Counted from the stretch's first letter, positions 36,947 to 46,459 are shown. The stretch: DNA of 64,000 bases from Hoeflea prorocentri (GCF_027944115.1 NZ_JAPJZI010000001.1:186001-250000); one strand, 5' to 3'. Translations and numbers: made by a program. Notes: generated from the letters alone by a model not told the origin.

Positions 36947-37180
36947 ATGGTGACATCTGAACAGATTCGTGGTGCGCGCGCGATGCTCCGATGGGAGCAG
37001 AAGCAGCTTTCGAAGGCTTCGGGTGTCTCGATTCCAACCATCAAGCGGATGGAGGCAGGATCCGGCCCGGTACGTGGGACGTACGAGAACGTGTTAGCGA
37101 TTCAGACGGCACTCGAAGATGCTGGTGTTGAATTTGTTGATGCGAATGGTGGTGGACCCGGTGTGCGGTTGCGAGGATAG
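36947..37180 (+). CDS. XRE-family transcriptional regulator
   Basis: 77 residues, a single Cro/CI-type helix-turn-helix: SEQIRGARAMLRWEQKQLSKASGVSIPTIKRMEAG, then a short strand AGVEFVDANGGGPGVRL. This compact form is common in alphaproteobacterial islands and may control the neighbouring divergent genes. The upstream 150 bases are AT-rich, a likely promoter/operator area. Confidence 0.8.
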   Translation: MVTSEQIRGARAMLRWEQKQLSKASGVSIPTIKRMEAGSGPVRGTYENVLAIQTALEDAGVEFVDANGGGPGVRLRG

Positions 37181-37267
37181 AATCGCAGATGTCAACTCGC
37201 CCGATTAAACGCTGTGATTTTTAAGCAGAATGTGAAAGCGGGCGTTTGCAGCGAGCGCATTCAATCA

Positions 37268-37810
37268 CTACAAGTCCAAACCACCGCCCATATACTTTCC
37301 CTTGTAGGGGAGGGGCTTTTTGAATACCGCACGGAACAAAGCGTCGACGCAATCAATAATTGCCTGCAGCGCTCCTATTACCTCTATATGCGAGAGAGAA
37401 TGAACCTCCTTGGGGTGCACAAGCCGGTTTCTTGCGTCAATGGCGGCTTGCAGTTTGCTAAACCAAGTACCTTTGGAAGCAGCCACGTCATCGGAGAATT
37501 TTTTGAGAAGTAACTCAATGCGATCAGTCATTCTGGAAAACTTTGGAGTGGCTGAAAGTCGAAAAGAGCCCTTTTCGAGGCGCACCTCCCTTTCGAGTAG
37601 CACACCCTTTTCATGTACGGACAAGATTGAACGGTTTTTAAAGTGATCAGAGATCTCGTTAATATGCGCTTCTAAGAAGGAAACCCCGTGCAAAAGTGCA
37701 GCTCGGAGAAAAGCTTGTTTTTGATCTGTGCGCTTTTCGATCTCTGCCTTTTCCGCAAAGCCCTTGGCGGCATCCATCAAAGTCCTCGCATAGTCCACAA
37801 AATCGGACAT
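37268..37810 (-). CDS. HEPN-like protein coupled to the DGQHR protein
   Basis: 180 residues, helical. The segment WFSKLQAAIDARNRLVHPKEV contains an R-x4-H motif (Arg127-Asn-Arg-Leu-Val-His132), the active-site signature of HEPN ribonucleases and related domains. An early helical part (KQAFLRAALLHGVSFLEAHINEISDHF) also looks like HEPN helix 1-2. Its ATG overlaps the stop of the upstream gene by one base (TAATG), so translation is coupled. HEPN proteins often act as toxins or defence effectors; that role is inference here. Confidence 0.65.
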   Translation of the reverse strand: MSDFVDYARTLMDAAKGFAEKAEIEKRTDQKQAFLRAALLHGVSFLEAHINEISDHFKNRSILSVHEKGVLLEREVRLEKGSFRLSATPKFSRMTDRIELLLKKFSDDVAASKGTWFSKLQAAIDARNRLVHPKEVHSLSHIEVIGALQAIIDCVDALFRAVFKKPLPYKGKYMGGGLDL

Positions 37811-39108
37811 TAAAGCTTTGCCTTACCTTTTTCGAACTCCAACACGGCCTTCTTCGCCTCGTAGCCTTTGATTGCGGTATCTATCACACCCTTCGAAAAG
37901 CCAGTCCCCTTTTCCGCTTGCAGCCAGAAAAGTTCAGTGAAACGTCCGCGTTCTTTTGGATCTGAGCGGAAGCCTAATCCTCGATAAGCCTCAGGGTCGG
38001 TCGCATGCTTTCCCTGAGCTAGCAAGTCGGCACGCAATGGATCCTTGCTCGTACTCTTTACAAGGTCGTAGTGCCGCTTCAGGCGCGCTTTGTTCCTTTG
38101 CAGCACGCCAGCAACGAAAGCCCAACCTGCTAGCAAAGCTATGTTCCGCGTTTTGTAGATTTGGTCGGCTCGCCCCTTTAGCTTTTTTGTTTTCTTGTCC
38201 ATGAAAGCGGCCTTTTGAGCTTCTTGAAGTTTCACGAATTGCTTTCCCGCTTCTAGCAGGTTTTTATCCTGCCACATCTTTGGGTGATCCTTTTTGGCCT
38301 GAACCCAGTCTTGGGGCTCACGTTCGCCCGATTTTACAATTTTGGGCGTGGTGTCGACTGAATCGAACTTTTTGTCGTCAATGTTCTGGCCAGCATAGAA
38401 ATTCACAATAAATGTTCGGGCTTCTTTCACAGTGGTTGGACTTGCCCTGCTCGCCTTGTCGGCAAAATCGCCATCCTTTTCCAGAAGTCCACACTGCTGG
38501 CACCAGTCACGAAGTTCGGGCCCTTCCATCGTGGCATACATTCTATCAAGCAGGTCTGCTGACACAGCTATGTTGGTATTCGAGATTACTTGAACATCCA
38601 GCCTCTGGTCCTTGTCCAAGTCGAAGTAGACTTTGATTCCGTGATGCACATCAATCTTGTCGTTCAGTGCCTCCGAAATCGCTTCGAACCGGTGCTGACC
38701 ACCGATTACCTCAAGAGTGCCATCATTATCACTCAAGAACTCGCAGACGATATTGCTGAACTTACGCCTTCCCAAGGCATCTGACTTCATCTGCTCGAAA
38801 GCCGAGTGGTTTGTTACTAATTCTCGATTCGCTCGATAATCGCCGGAGGCATCAGGATCCAGTGCCACGTCCGTAGTTCCGTGCGCGCAGATAATTGAAG
38901 CAAGAGCGTGGCATTCTACAAAAGGGGCTCCGGTTAGTTCATCGATCAATACAATCATGTTCTGGCGCTCCAACGGCTTGAACAGCTCGCAAAACTCTAC
39001 GATTAGGCTTTCAAGTTCAGTGCCCGTTGGATCTGTGGGGAAATCGGAGAATGTGATCTTATCCGTCAAGACTGTCCTCTTTTGTCGCTGAATTGAGAGA
39101 GCACTCAT
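37810..39108 (-). CDS. DGQHR/DndB-like protein
   Basis: 432 residues from the ATG at 39108 (the frame opens at 39168 with a weaker start). The hallmark is TLEVIGGQHRFEAISEAL (GGQHR at 136-140), the motif of the DGQHR domain shared by DndB-type and ParB-like nuclease-fold proteins, followed by NTNIAVSADLLDRM. The C-terminal half is Lys-rich and helical with no motif I recognise. DndB regulates DNA phosphorothioation, but no dndCDE genes are here, so a dnd system cannot be claimed. First gene of a two-gene unit with the HEPN-like gene. Confidence 0.65.
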   Translation of the reverse strand: MSALSIQRQKRTVLTDKITFSDFPTDPTGTELESLIVEFCELFKPLERQNMIVLIDELTGAPFVECHALASIICAHGTTDVALDPDASGDYRANRELVTNHSAFEQMKSDALGRRKFSNIVCEFLSDNDGTLEVIGGQHRFEAISEALNDKIDVHHGIKVYFDLDKDQRLDVQVISNTNIAVSADLLDRMYATMEGPELRDWCQQCGLLEKDGDFADKASRASPTTVKEARTFIVNFYAGQNIDDKKFDSVDTTPKIVKSGEREPQDWVQAKKDHPKMWQDKNLLEAGKQFVKLQEAQKAAFMDKKTKKLKGRADQIYKTRNIALLAGWAFVAGVLQRNKARLKRHYDLVKSTSKDPLRADLLAQGKHATDPEAYRGLGFRSDPKERGRFTELFWLQAEKGTGFSKGVIDTAIKGYEAKKAVLEFEKGKAKL

Positions 39109-39418
39109 AGTTATACTACTTAGAATCGCCCGGGTAACTATCTTCAGCGGCCGTAGGCCGCGCTGCAACGCAGCGCTTCAACGGACGATGAACAGCAGGT
39201 TTGGGCCGATAGCGTTCACTTGCATGGGCCAAACTATAGCTGACCAAAGAGTCGCGGAGATCAGCCTTCTGCATGAGGACTAGAAGTCGAATGATGAAAA
39301 CATCGTAGAGGTTCAATTCACAACACACCGTTTGAATAGGTGCACCAAAGGGACAAATCGTTCATTCCTACGGTAACTAGACCGATATGGTGAGATGTCC
39401 TGAGAGTATAGGCAGCGA
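39109..39418. other. Divergent promoter region of the DGQHR and ExK genes
   Basis: 310 bases between two divergent starts. A 70-codon frame on the - strand (39116-39328) has no domain and odd composition, so I do not call it. AT-rich patches near 39290-39400 may be promoters. No clear repeat or operator. Confidence 0.35.
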
Positions 39419-40849
39419 ATGATTTCAGAAAAGCGGATAGTTAGGGCAGTTGATGACGCAAATGTACATTTCCTCTGGTGCTGGGAACGGTTTCAGAAGC
39501 TGAAAAGGTTTGAAATTGAGCCACAGGATCTGACTGACTTTCAAGTCAGGCTAACTGCAGCATTTACGATACTTGATCGGACCTATCGATTGATCAAAGC
39601 TGACCAGAAGCGGCTCATTGAACGAAAAGAGCAATACAGTCGGCCTTGGTTTGCCAGCAGAATGGGTAAGCTAGACCTGTACTTGAAGGCGGTAAAAGAG
39701 GCCCTCGGGATTGGCCGCAGCCTAGGGGATGGATTCGCCTGGATTTTTTACAAGGATGAATCCGCGCTGCTTGAGCAACATAATACAGAACAGCGACAGC
39801 TTCTGCTTCCGCCAAGTGTTGGAGGTCTGGGTGAACGGGCATTCATCGAGAAGTTGCAGGGCCTCAAAGGCATGTTTGTGCTGTATCATGCCATCACCTC
39901 GTTTCTGCGCCTGGGCGACGTCAGCTTTTTCGATCCTGTGTCCGGTGAAATCGTGGGCATCGGCGAACTAAAGACACGCCACGTGGAGGGCGACCGTTAC
40001 GACATCACATTGGGGTTTGTCTCAGGTGGTTTCGAAAACCCAATGCTGAAGCAGGACGAGTCTGAAGAGCCCGATGTTAGATTCGAGCCCTTGGACCAAT
40101 CAACTAGGAAAAAGCTCAACAAGCAGATGGATCAGCTGGGTAACGCTTTGGAAATGCGTGTCAAGGCGGATGCCAATCCGAGAATCGAGACCTCCAGCAA
40201 ATTCCATTTTGAAGTGCTAGAGCGAAATATTCAAAGCTGCGGCGCCAGGGCCTTTGAGATGAGAAAGGCCGGACCGGGTCTTATTCTCGGTGCTTGGCGT
40301 CCACGCCTACAGAGTAGCCTTGGAAAGAGAATTATGCGATCAGCGACGAACATAGACGCGGCCATCAGTCCGGTAGAGGCGGCCGTCGCGAAAATCCTTG
40401 ATCCTCAACTTGAAGACAACTGTCTTTTCATTGGCAACCTTGGCAATCATGAAACGGGCTTCCCGGTCACGCCAAGCGGCGGAGTTCCCATGATCTGGTG
40501 GCCGCTCGGAGAGCAACAGATACATGACCTACTCTTTGGACACGTGCTAGTCATCACGCTATTCAACCCCGCTATACTTTGGGCGATCCTGCGCAAGCGA
40601 GGCTTTGAAGTCATTTTGGGCCGAAGGTCACGCGTTCTGAAGATCACCAAGAAGGTGGGAAAAGCAGGTCTGGACCTGGAAAATTTCTCCTACTTTGAGA
40701 ACCTAATACCTTATGCGCTCATGGATGAAAACGCCGTGGCTGATATGATCGATGCAAGTGTGAAGCAGATAGTGGCTGCCGCAGGCGGTCGCCCCGCGAA
40801 AGTTGGCATTAGACCACACCTGAGATTTGAGCCAGATAGGCGCAAATGA
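39419..40849 (+). CDS. Unknown 476-residue protein with PD-(D/E)xK-like motif
   Basis: Residues 1-100 are helical and charged; then GERAFIEKLQGLKGMFVLYHAITSFLRLGDVSFFDPVSGEIVGIGELKTRHV holds Asp172 and Glu183-Leu-Lys185, a D-x10-ExK pattern on adjacent strands like restriction-fold nucleases. The C-terminal part has strands and a hydrophobic stretch (LLFGHVLVITLFNPAILWAIL) but no further motif. No relative is recognised. It is divergent from the DGQHR/HEPN pair in an AT-rich island region, so a joint defence or addiction module is plausible but unproven. Confidence 0.6.
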   Translation: MISEKRIVRAVDDANVHFLWCWERFQKLKRFEIEPQDLTDFQVRLTAAFTILDRTYRLIKADQKRLIERKEQYSRPWFASRMGKLDLYLKAVKEALGIGRSLGDGFAWIFYKDESALLEQHNTEQRQLLLPPSVGGLGERAFIEKLQGLKGMFVLYHAITSFLRLGDVSFFDPVSGEIVGIGELKTRHVEGDRYDITLGFVSGGFENPMLKQDESEEPDVRFEPLDQSTRKKLNKQMDQLGNALEMRVKADANPRIETSSKFHFEVLERNIQSCGARAFEMRKAGPGLILGAWRPRLQSSLGKRIMRSATNIDAAISPVEAAVAKILDPQLEDNCLFIGNLGNHETGFPVTPSGGVPMIWWPLGEQQIHDLLFGHVLVITLFNPAILWAILRKRGFEVILGRRSRVLKITKKVGKAGLDLENFSYFENLIPYALMDENAVADMIDASVKQIVAAAGGRPAKVGIRPHLRFEPDRRK

Positions 40850-41752
40850 CTCAAAGGTAAATCGTGACGGCATCAAAATGGCATTTTAGTTTTCGCGATG
40901 TCACCTACGCCACCTGAAGATGGCCCATTGGCAATTCGCCTTGTGCGCTTGGGTGACGAAGTTCCCATAGAGTTTCTTTTGCGGAAACTCGGCGCATCCC
41001 CTGCAAATGCCTGCTCACCATTGCTCTCGGGCTCCCAAAAGCAGTCCAACCGCGGTCCTGTAATAGTGCGTTGGCACGAATGGCGGCTAAGGGCCGAAAT
41101 TCCCCGTCTTCTTACTCTTTTCAGTGCGACTTCAAAATCCCCCATAAGCGCGCCCGTCCGTGAGCGGATAGAAGTGCCTCTATCGCTTCCTTTTCCTAAT
41201 ATGTCCCGAAGTCCCGCGCTTTCGTTAAACGACTGACTGATCCTTGTGCCATGTTTTCGCCATTGATAACAGAGGCTTGCCCTCTTTCGCCTGCACATGG
41301 GGTTTTGCGCGATGTGCAGGTAAACCGGTTGTGCAGACAAGGGGTTAGGGTGCTTTTGCACCATCACCTTTTATCTTGCCCTCACTAACCGGGCTGTTCC
41401 TGTCAAGCCCATTTCCAGTTCGGTGCGCTTTAACTCCTGCAATGCTGTCATCGCTTTTGCCTCCTTTCATTGCTGTTTCGCCTTCATTTGTCTGCACATC
41501 GGCGGCGCGTTCTGGCGGTCCATGCCCTACTTCGTGATCGGATTATCCCGTCACATGCTGTTGTTTGAGGGGTGAAAGGCCCAAGCCCTCAGCGTCGTGG
41601 TCGATCATCAAAACGATGTTTTCACATGCAAGATAACGGGCTCTTTCCTCCCGCGGCCCCGCCAGGGGACGCTCCGCACGAGGGCGGATTCGGGTGTTAA
41701 ATTGTTGTCTATTTCCTCTTTTGTTTCATCAAAATCATGTTCGTCTCCACGC
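40850..41752. other. Long island stretch without a convincing gene
   Basis: 903 bases. Open frames on both strands over 40873-41367 compete and neither product resembles a protein family. On the - strand a 26-codon frame at 41371-41451 has a strong ribosome site (AAAGGAGG) and is followed directly by another start at 41364, like a decayed phage or plasmid gene cluster. The segment 41580-41700 also reads as protein fragments on the - strand. I interpret the region as gene remnants beside the IS110 copy. Confidence 0.4.
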
Positions 41753-42685
41753 TCATGCGGCGGCTTTTTCAGCTGAAAATTGGAACTCCGTGCCGTCGAC
41801 CCACATGCGATGCATGATCACGGCGAGCTTACGGCCAACGGCGACACAGGCGCATTTGAAGCCATTTCGGCGTTGGATTCTGAGCCCCCAGGACTTCAGT
41901 GCGGACCACTTCTGCACACGGCACAGGATGGAATTACCAGCTTCGAACAGCAGCGTTCGAACCTCGCCGTCACCACATTTTGAGATGCGTCCTTCTTGAT
42001 CAACCGTGCCGGATTGAAAGCGTTGCGGCGTCATCCCGAAATAGGCGCCAACGGTTTTGGAGTGTCGAAAGCGCTTCGGATCATCGATCCCGGACATGAC
42101 AGCGACGGCCGTCATCGGGCCAACACCAGGAATGGTCATGAAGCCGCGCGTCACAGGATTAGCTTTCGCCGCCAGCATTATCAGGCGCTCGCACCGGGTA
42201 AATTGAACGAGCAGAACGCTGCGCGCCTGCAGCATGGGGTCAATCATCTCGTGCAGAAATGGATCTTCATTGCACAATAACTCACGCATTCGATGATCGA
42301 ACTTGGCTCGCGAGATATGACCCGTCTTGATGCCAAAGACCTTCAACGTGCCGCGAATGGTGTTCTCGATATCGAGAAACTTACGCTTCAGCATGCGCCT
42401 GTTGGCCAGCAGAATGCGCAAGCGATGGCTCTCATCGCTCTTGACGTGGACCTCGCGAAACCAGCCCGTGCGCATCATTTGCGCGATGCCCTTGGCGTCG
42501 TTCCGGTCGGTCTTGTTGCGCATGGCGCTCAGCGCCGTTTGAACGCATCTTGCCTCGAACTTCGGCAGACCTAGACCCTGGGAGATTACGTCGGCAGTCA
42601 TTTGCCGAACTCTAGGTGCGGGTGCTCCCTCTTTCCAATCCCATTCGCTTTTCTGTTCGGTGAAGGTCTTGAGCAACTCCCGCAC
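41753..42685 (-). pseudogene. IS110-family transposase, 5'-truncated
   Basis: 310 residues. The IS110 blocks ALSAMRNKTDRNDAKGIAQMMRTGWF, the C-terminal IPGVGPMTAVAVMSGIDDPKRFRHSKTVGAYFGMTPQRFQSG and GDGEVRTLLFEAGNSIL are clear. The normal N-terminus, with the first acidic residue of the DEDD site (a GLD-type strand), is missing: the first 40 residues match nothing and no frame upstream restores it. So this copy should be inactive. IS110 elements have no long inverted repeats, so the ends are not placed. Confidence 0.82.
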
Positions 42686-42787
42686 TTCTCGAGCGTCTTA
42701 GCCCGCGATCTTATCAGGAATGTCCATTTCCGCTCATATTCTTACGCCTGAGATCGACGGTGACCTATCGTGGTCAACTGGTCTCTT

Positions 42788-43729
42788 TCAGATGTCAGTA
42801 CCGATCTGAAACTTGTCGCCAGCCACTTGGGGATGCACGCTCACGAGCTTTTCTATGAACAGATTCAGCAGCTGGCTTCTCTTATTCGCTGTTTTAGTAG
42901 TGAACTCGTAGAGACAATTGTAGCCAATCTTTTCAGGCAGGATTGGGCGTATCTCGTCCGTTTCCACCCAGTGGCGGGCGTAGTGGTAGGGAAGATAGGC
43001 AGTATACTTTCCAGACAGAATGAGAGTCACGAGCCCTTCGACGGTGGAGGCAGATGCGCCAACAAGGAACTTGCGTTCGAACGATGGAAGCTGTGTGGTA
43101 GAGACATAGCCGCGGGCAGCGTGTTCTTCGGTGAACACCTCTTCCAAGTCAATATTGTCAGGAGCCCTTTCAAACAATGGATGTTGACGGCCGCAATAGA
43201 GGTTCATTCCAGAGGTGAACAAGGGCTGATATTCCAGTCCCTGTCGTCTGGCGGGAAAGAAACCGATACCCATATCACAAGCACCATCGAGCACCATCTG
43301 CTCTACTTCGTTTGTTGCTACAACATAAAGAACAACTTCTGAGTTGTTTCCTTGCTCCTTGAAATCACGAATAGCCTCATGCAACCGAAGGTTCTCACTA
43401 AACACCGAGCCATCAACGACACTCACGTGAAGTCGACCACTCAGCCGTCCAGAGGAGGCGGCGACCGATGACCGGAACTCATCGATCGATCTAAATAGGG
43501 TCTGACAGGCTTCAAAGACGTCCTTGCCTTCGCTGGTCAACCAGAAGCCTGAACGACCTCGGTGGCAAAGCGTTACACCCAAACGCTCCTCCAGCTGTTT
43601 CATCTGCATACTAATATTGGCTTGAGAGACATTGAGTGCGGACTGCGACGCTGCAAATCCCCCACAGCGAACGACCGTCATGAACACCCGCAACAGCCGG
43701 ATATCGATATCTGACACTGAACCGCGCAT
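42788..43729 (-). CDS. LysR-family regulator of the adjacent transporter operon
   Basis: 313 residues: N-terminal winged helix (DIDIRLLRVFMTVVRCGGFAASQSALNVSQANISMQMKQLEERLGVTLCHRGRSGFWLT) and a type-2 periplasmic-binding-like effector domain from about 95. It is divergent from the ABC operon that begins at about 43849, the usual LysR arrangement. The inducer is probably a substrate of that operon. Confidence 0.87.
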   Translation of the reverse strand: MRGSVSDIDIRLLRVFMTVVRCGGFAASQSALNVSQANISMQMKQLEERLGVTLCHRGRSGFWLTSEGKDVFEACQTLFRSIDEFRSSVAASSGRLSGRLHVSVVDGSVFSENLRLHEAIRDFKEQGNNSEVVLYVVATNEVEQMVLDGACDMGIGFFPARRQGLEYQPLFTSGMNLYCGRQHPLFERAPDNIDLEEVFTEEHAARGYVSTTQLPSFERKFLVGASASTVEGLVTLILSGKYTAYLPYHYARHWVETDEIRPILPEKIGYNCLYEFTTKTANKRSQLLNLFIEKLVSVHPQVAGDKFQIGTDI

Positions 43730-43848
43730 TCGAATCCTTACTTCAGTCAGTACTTAAGTGAGGTTAAGTTAATTTACATGGTTCGGCAATCAATCCTCCT
43801 CCAATATCTATATTGTTGCATCCGTAAGAGAGCGGATTGGCAATTCAT

Positions 43849-44715
43849 ATGCGAAGAATGGAACGAATGGACATTTTCTTTACTGTCACGCTCAATGCGA
43901 TGACACTTATAAGTATCCTGATGTTGGTGGGCCTAGGCCTTGGCATCATTTACGGGTTGATGGGAGTGATCAACCTGTCCCATGGCGAGTTCGTCACTAT
44001 CGGCGCGTTCAGTCTGGCATTCGTTCAGGCCATGGGTGGCAGCTTCTGGCTGGCCCTGCTCATCGCACCCATTATCGGCGGTCTGGTGGGTTTGCTGATC
44101 GAGCAATCCATCATCAGACATCTCTACACCCGGCCCCTTGCAACCATCATGGCGACCTGGGGCCTGTCGCTGATCATTCAGCAGATGCTTCAGCTCATCT
44201 TCGGCGCTTCTCCGCAGAAGGTCTTCTCGCCAATCTCCGCCACCGTCTCGATCTTCGGAGCCAACTATCCCGTTTACCGGCTGGTCCTGATTTCTCTCGC
44301 CATCTCACTGATGGTGTCGTGCTACCTTCTGATGAAGAAGACGCGTTTTGGTCTCGATCTGCGTACGGTTATTCAGAACCCGGACATGGCTGACGCCTTG
44401 GGTATCAACACCAAGCGGGTCTATGCCATCGCCTTTTCACTTGGTGCTGCGTTCGCTGCCATCGCAGGTGTGCTGATCGCGCCGCTGACCGCAGTGGTTG
44501 CTCATATGGGAGTTAACTACCTGGCGCGTTCCTTTTTTGTCGTCATCGTTGGTGGTGCAGGAAGTGTGCCCGGCGTTGTCGCTGGCAGTACCTTCGTCGG
44601 CGGTATTGAGACACTTCTCAACTACGCGATACCTGCCACACTTTCTCAAGCTCTCGTGCTCGTCTTCGCCATCGTCCTGGTCCGCATGAAGCCAACCGGC
44701 TTGGTGGAAAGGTGA
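43849..44715 (+). CDS. ABC transporter permease, LivH/UrtB type
   Basis: About 288 residues (other in-frame starts at 43837, 43858 and 43867 are possible). Eight or so transmembrane helices with the LivH pattern GLGIIYGLMGVINLSHGEFVTIGAF, RPLATIMATWGLSLIIQQ and FFVVIVGGAGSVPGVVAGSTFVGGIET. This family moves branched-chain amino acids, urea or short amides across the inner membrane. The gene heads a five-gene transporter unit: permease, permease, ATPase, ATPase, binding protein. Its stop overlaps the next start. Confidence 0.9.
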   Translation: MRRMERMDIFFTVTLNAMTLISILMLVGLGLGIIYGLMGVINLSHGEFVTIGAFSLAFVQAMGGSFWLALLIAPIIGGLVGLLIEQSIIRHLYTRPLATIMATWGLSLIIQQMLQLIFGASPQKVFSPISATVSIFGANYPVYRLVLISLAISLMVSCYLLMKKTRFGLDLRTVIQNPDMADALGINTKRVYAIAFSLGAAFAAIAGVLIAPLTAVVAHMGVNYLARSFFVVIVGGAGSVPGVVAGSTFVGGIETLLNYAIPATLSQALVLVFAIVLVRMKPTGLVER

Positions 44716-45752
44716 TGGCCATGGATCATTCTACAAACAAGTCCCGCACAACGCGGGGCCGGTATCTCGCGCTTCTCACGGTTCTTGCTCTCGCCGCCGT
44801 CCTGGCCACACCATTGTTCGTTGGCGTCTATTCAGCGTCTCTCATCCGCGATGCCCTTTTGTTCGCATTGCTGGCTCTGGCGCTGGACTTCCTTTGGGGC
44901 AAGACAGGCGTTCTCAGCTTCGGTCATGCCGCTTTCTTCGGAGCTGGAGCTTATGGCGCGGCGATCATCTCGACACGGTTTGGCCTCGACCCCGCACTGG
45001 GCTCCTGGGCCGGCCTGCTTGCTGGCATTCTGATCTCTGCGACCATTGCTCTAATCGTTGGATACTTCCTGATCTTCGGGGGCGTGCGCGATTCCTATTT
45101 CACAATCGTGACGCTCGCCCTTGCCGTGATTGCCGATCACGTTGTGACCGGCTGGTCCAGCGTCACAGGCGGAGATGCGGGCATCCTCGGAATACCGCCC
45201 CTTCACTTCCCATCGTCAGATGGTTGGGCCGCGCTGTCTCCCCTGGCACTCTACTGGTTCATCGCAGGCATCGTGAGCGTGGTCGGGTTTTCCGTCTGGT
45301 GGGCATGTCGCGGACGCTACGGCGCGGTTCTCAAATCCATCGAGGACAACGAGCAGAGGTCCCAGGCGCTCGGTCACAACACCTCTCTGCACCTGTTGAT
45401 CGTCTTCGTTCTCTCCGCATCGATCGCGGCGCTCGGTGGCGGTCTCTATGCCTCGACGGTGGGCTTCGTCGCGAAGGATACCATCGGACTTTTGCTCTCG
45501 ACACAGGCGATCATCTGGGTCGCGATTGGTGGCCGTGGCACCCTGATCGGACCCGTGCTTGCGACCATCCTCGTCATCTGGCTCGAACAGGAAATCACGA
45601 GCATCGACACCAAGTTCTGGCCGCTGGCGATGGGGGGCTTGTTCATCCTGGCCGTCTTCGCCTTCCCCGATGGCATCCTCAAAACACTGGAACGCCTCTT
45701 CAACCGCCTCCGCTCGTCTGCGGAGCCAAAGGAGGCAAAAGGAAATGACTGA
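44715..45752 (+). CDS. ABC transporter permease, LivM/UrtC type
   Basis: 345 residues from the ATG at 44715 (a GTG one codon earlier overlaps too). Typical LivM helices: LLFALLALALDFLWGKTGVLSFGHAAFFGAGAYGAAI and GGVRDSYFTIVTLALAVIADHVVTGWSSVTGGDAGILGIPP, the latter matching UrtC-like proteins. The downstream ATPase starts eight bases before this stop, so translation is coupled. Confidence 0.9.
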   Translation: MAMDHSTNKSRTTRGRYLALLTVLALAAVLATPLFVGVYSASLIRDALLFALLALALDFLWGKTGVLSFGHAAFFGAGAYGAAIISTRFGLDPALGSWAGLLAGILISATIALIVGYFLIFGGVRDSYFTIVTLALAVIADHVVTGWSSVTGGDAGILGIPPLHFPSSDGWAALSPLALYWFIAGIVSVVGFSVWWACRGRYGAVLKSIEDNEQRSQALGHNTSLHLLIVFVLSASIAALGGGLYASTVGFVAKDTIGLLLSTQAIIWVAIGGRGTLIGPVLATILVIWLEQEITSIDTKFWPLAMGGLFILAVFAFPDGILKTLERLFNRLRSSAEPKEAKGND

Positions 45753-46458
45753 CGCATTGCTCACAGGAACCGACCTCAACAAGCGATTTGGCGGTGTTGT
45801 AGCTGTCGACAACGTGTCGATCTCGATTGCACCGCTCGAAGTCAAATGCATCATCGGCGCGAACGGGGCGGGCAAGAGCTCCCTGTTCAACGTGCTATGC
45901 GGTGCGCTGAAGCCTGATAGCGGCGAACTGCTGTTCGACGGTCAATCCATTCTGGGGCTGCCGCTCTACAAGTTCTCCCGCGTCGGCATCGCACGCAAGT
46001 TCCAAATCCCCAGTGTCTTTGACTCTCTTACGGTCGCTCAGAACCTGGAAACGGCCATTCTTGGTCGGATGTCGTCCGCCGAGGTCGCATCAAAGACTGC
46101 TGACATCCTTCGGCAGGTCGATCTGACCGATATTCAAGACCAACTCGCCGGCAACCTAGCCCATGGTCAGAAATAATGGCTCGAGATCGGCATGGCGATC
46201 ATGTCGAACCCGAAGCTGCTTTTGCTGGATGAGCCGACAGCGGGGATGACTCTAGATGAAACCCAAAAGACAGCCGAGCTGATCCATCGACTGTCCGAGC
46301 GTATGGCGGTGATCGCCATTGAGCATGATATGGCCTTCGTCCGCGCGCTCGCCTGCCACACCTATGTGATGCACCAGGGCAAGATCATTGCTGAAGGTGA
46401 CTTCTCCGATATCGAGAACAACGAGCTTGTTCGCGATGTCTATCTGGGGAGGGCCTGA
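45745..46458 (+). pseudogene. ABC transporter ATPase, LivG/UrtD type, with in-frame stop
   Basis: The frame would give a 237-residue ATPase: Walker A GANGAGKS (about 35-42), Q-loop region KFQIPSVFDSLTVAQNLE, signature LAHGQK at about 139-144, then a TAA codon at 46174-46176, then WLEIGMAIMSNPKLLLLDEPTAGMT (Walker B DEPTAG) and the His-loop AIEHDM in the same frame. Family members read GQKQWLEIG, so the stop is a CAA to TAA change. Translation stops inside the ABC signature and separates Walker B, so the protein should be non-functional, unless readthrough or a sequencing error applies. Confidence 0.85.
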
Positions 46459-46459
46459 C

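Larger units (their letters stand above)
34221..42780. mobile_element. tRNA-Met-associated genomic island (right limit uncertain)
   Basis: Begins at the 3' end of tRNA-Met, with a tyrosine integrase, Xis-like gene, XRE regulator, unknown genes and a truncated IS110 transposase, and is visibly AT-richer than the flanks. I found no second copy of the tRNA 3' end within the window, so the right attachment site is either lost, beyond 64 kb, or eroded. The catabolic genes from 42.8 kb may or may not belong to the same transfer. Confidence 0.6.

Noticed and set aside
37810-39108. A Dnd phosphorothioation system, from the DndB-like motif
   Set aside because: No dndC, dndD or dndE gene is present; DGQHR domains occur in many unrelated contexts.
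39116-39328. 70-codon frame on the - strand just upstream of the DGQHR gene
   Set aside because: No domain, no ribosome site, odd composition, and it covers the region where the promoters of two divergent genes must lie.
40873-41367. Overlapping frames on both strands as possible genes
   Set aside because: The products resemble nothing and have unlikely composition; both cannot be real, and neither is supported by a domain.
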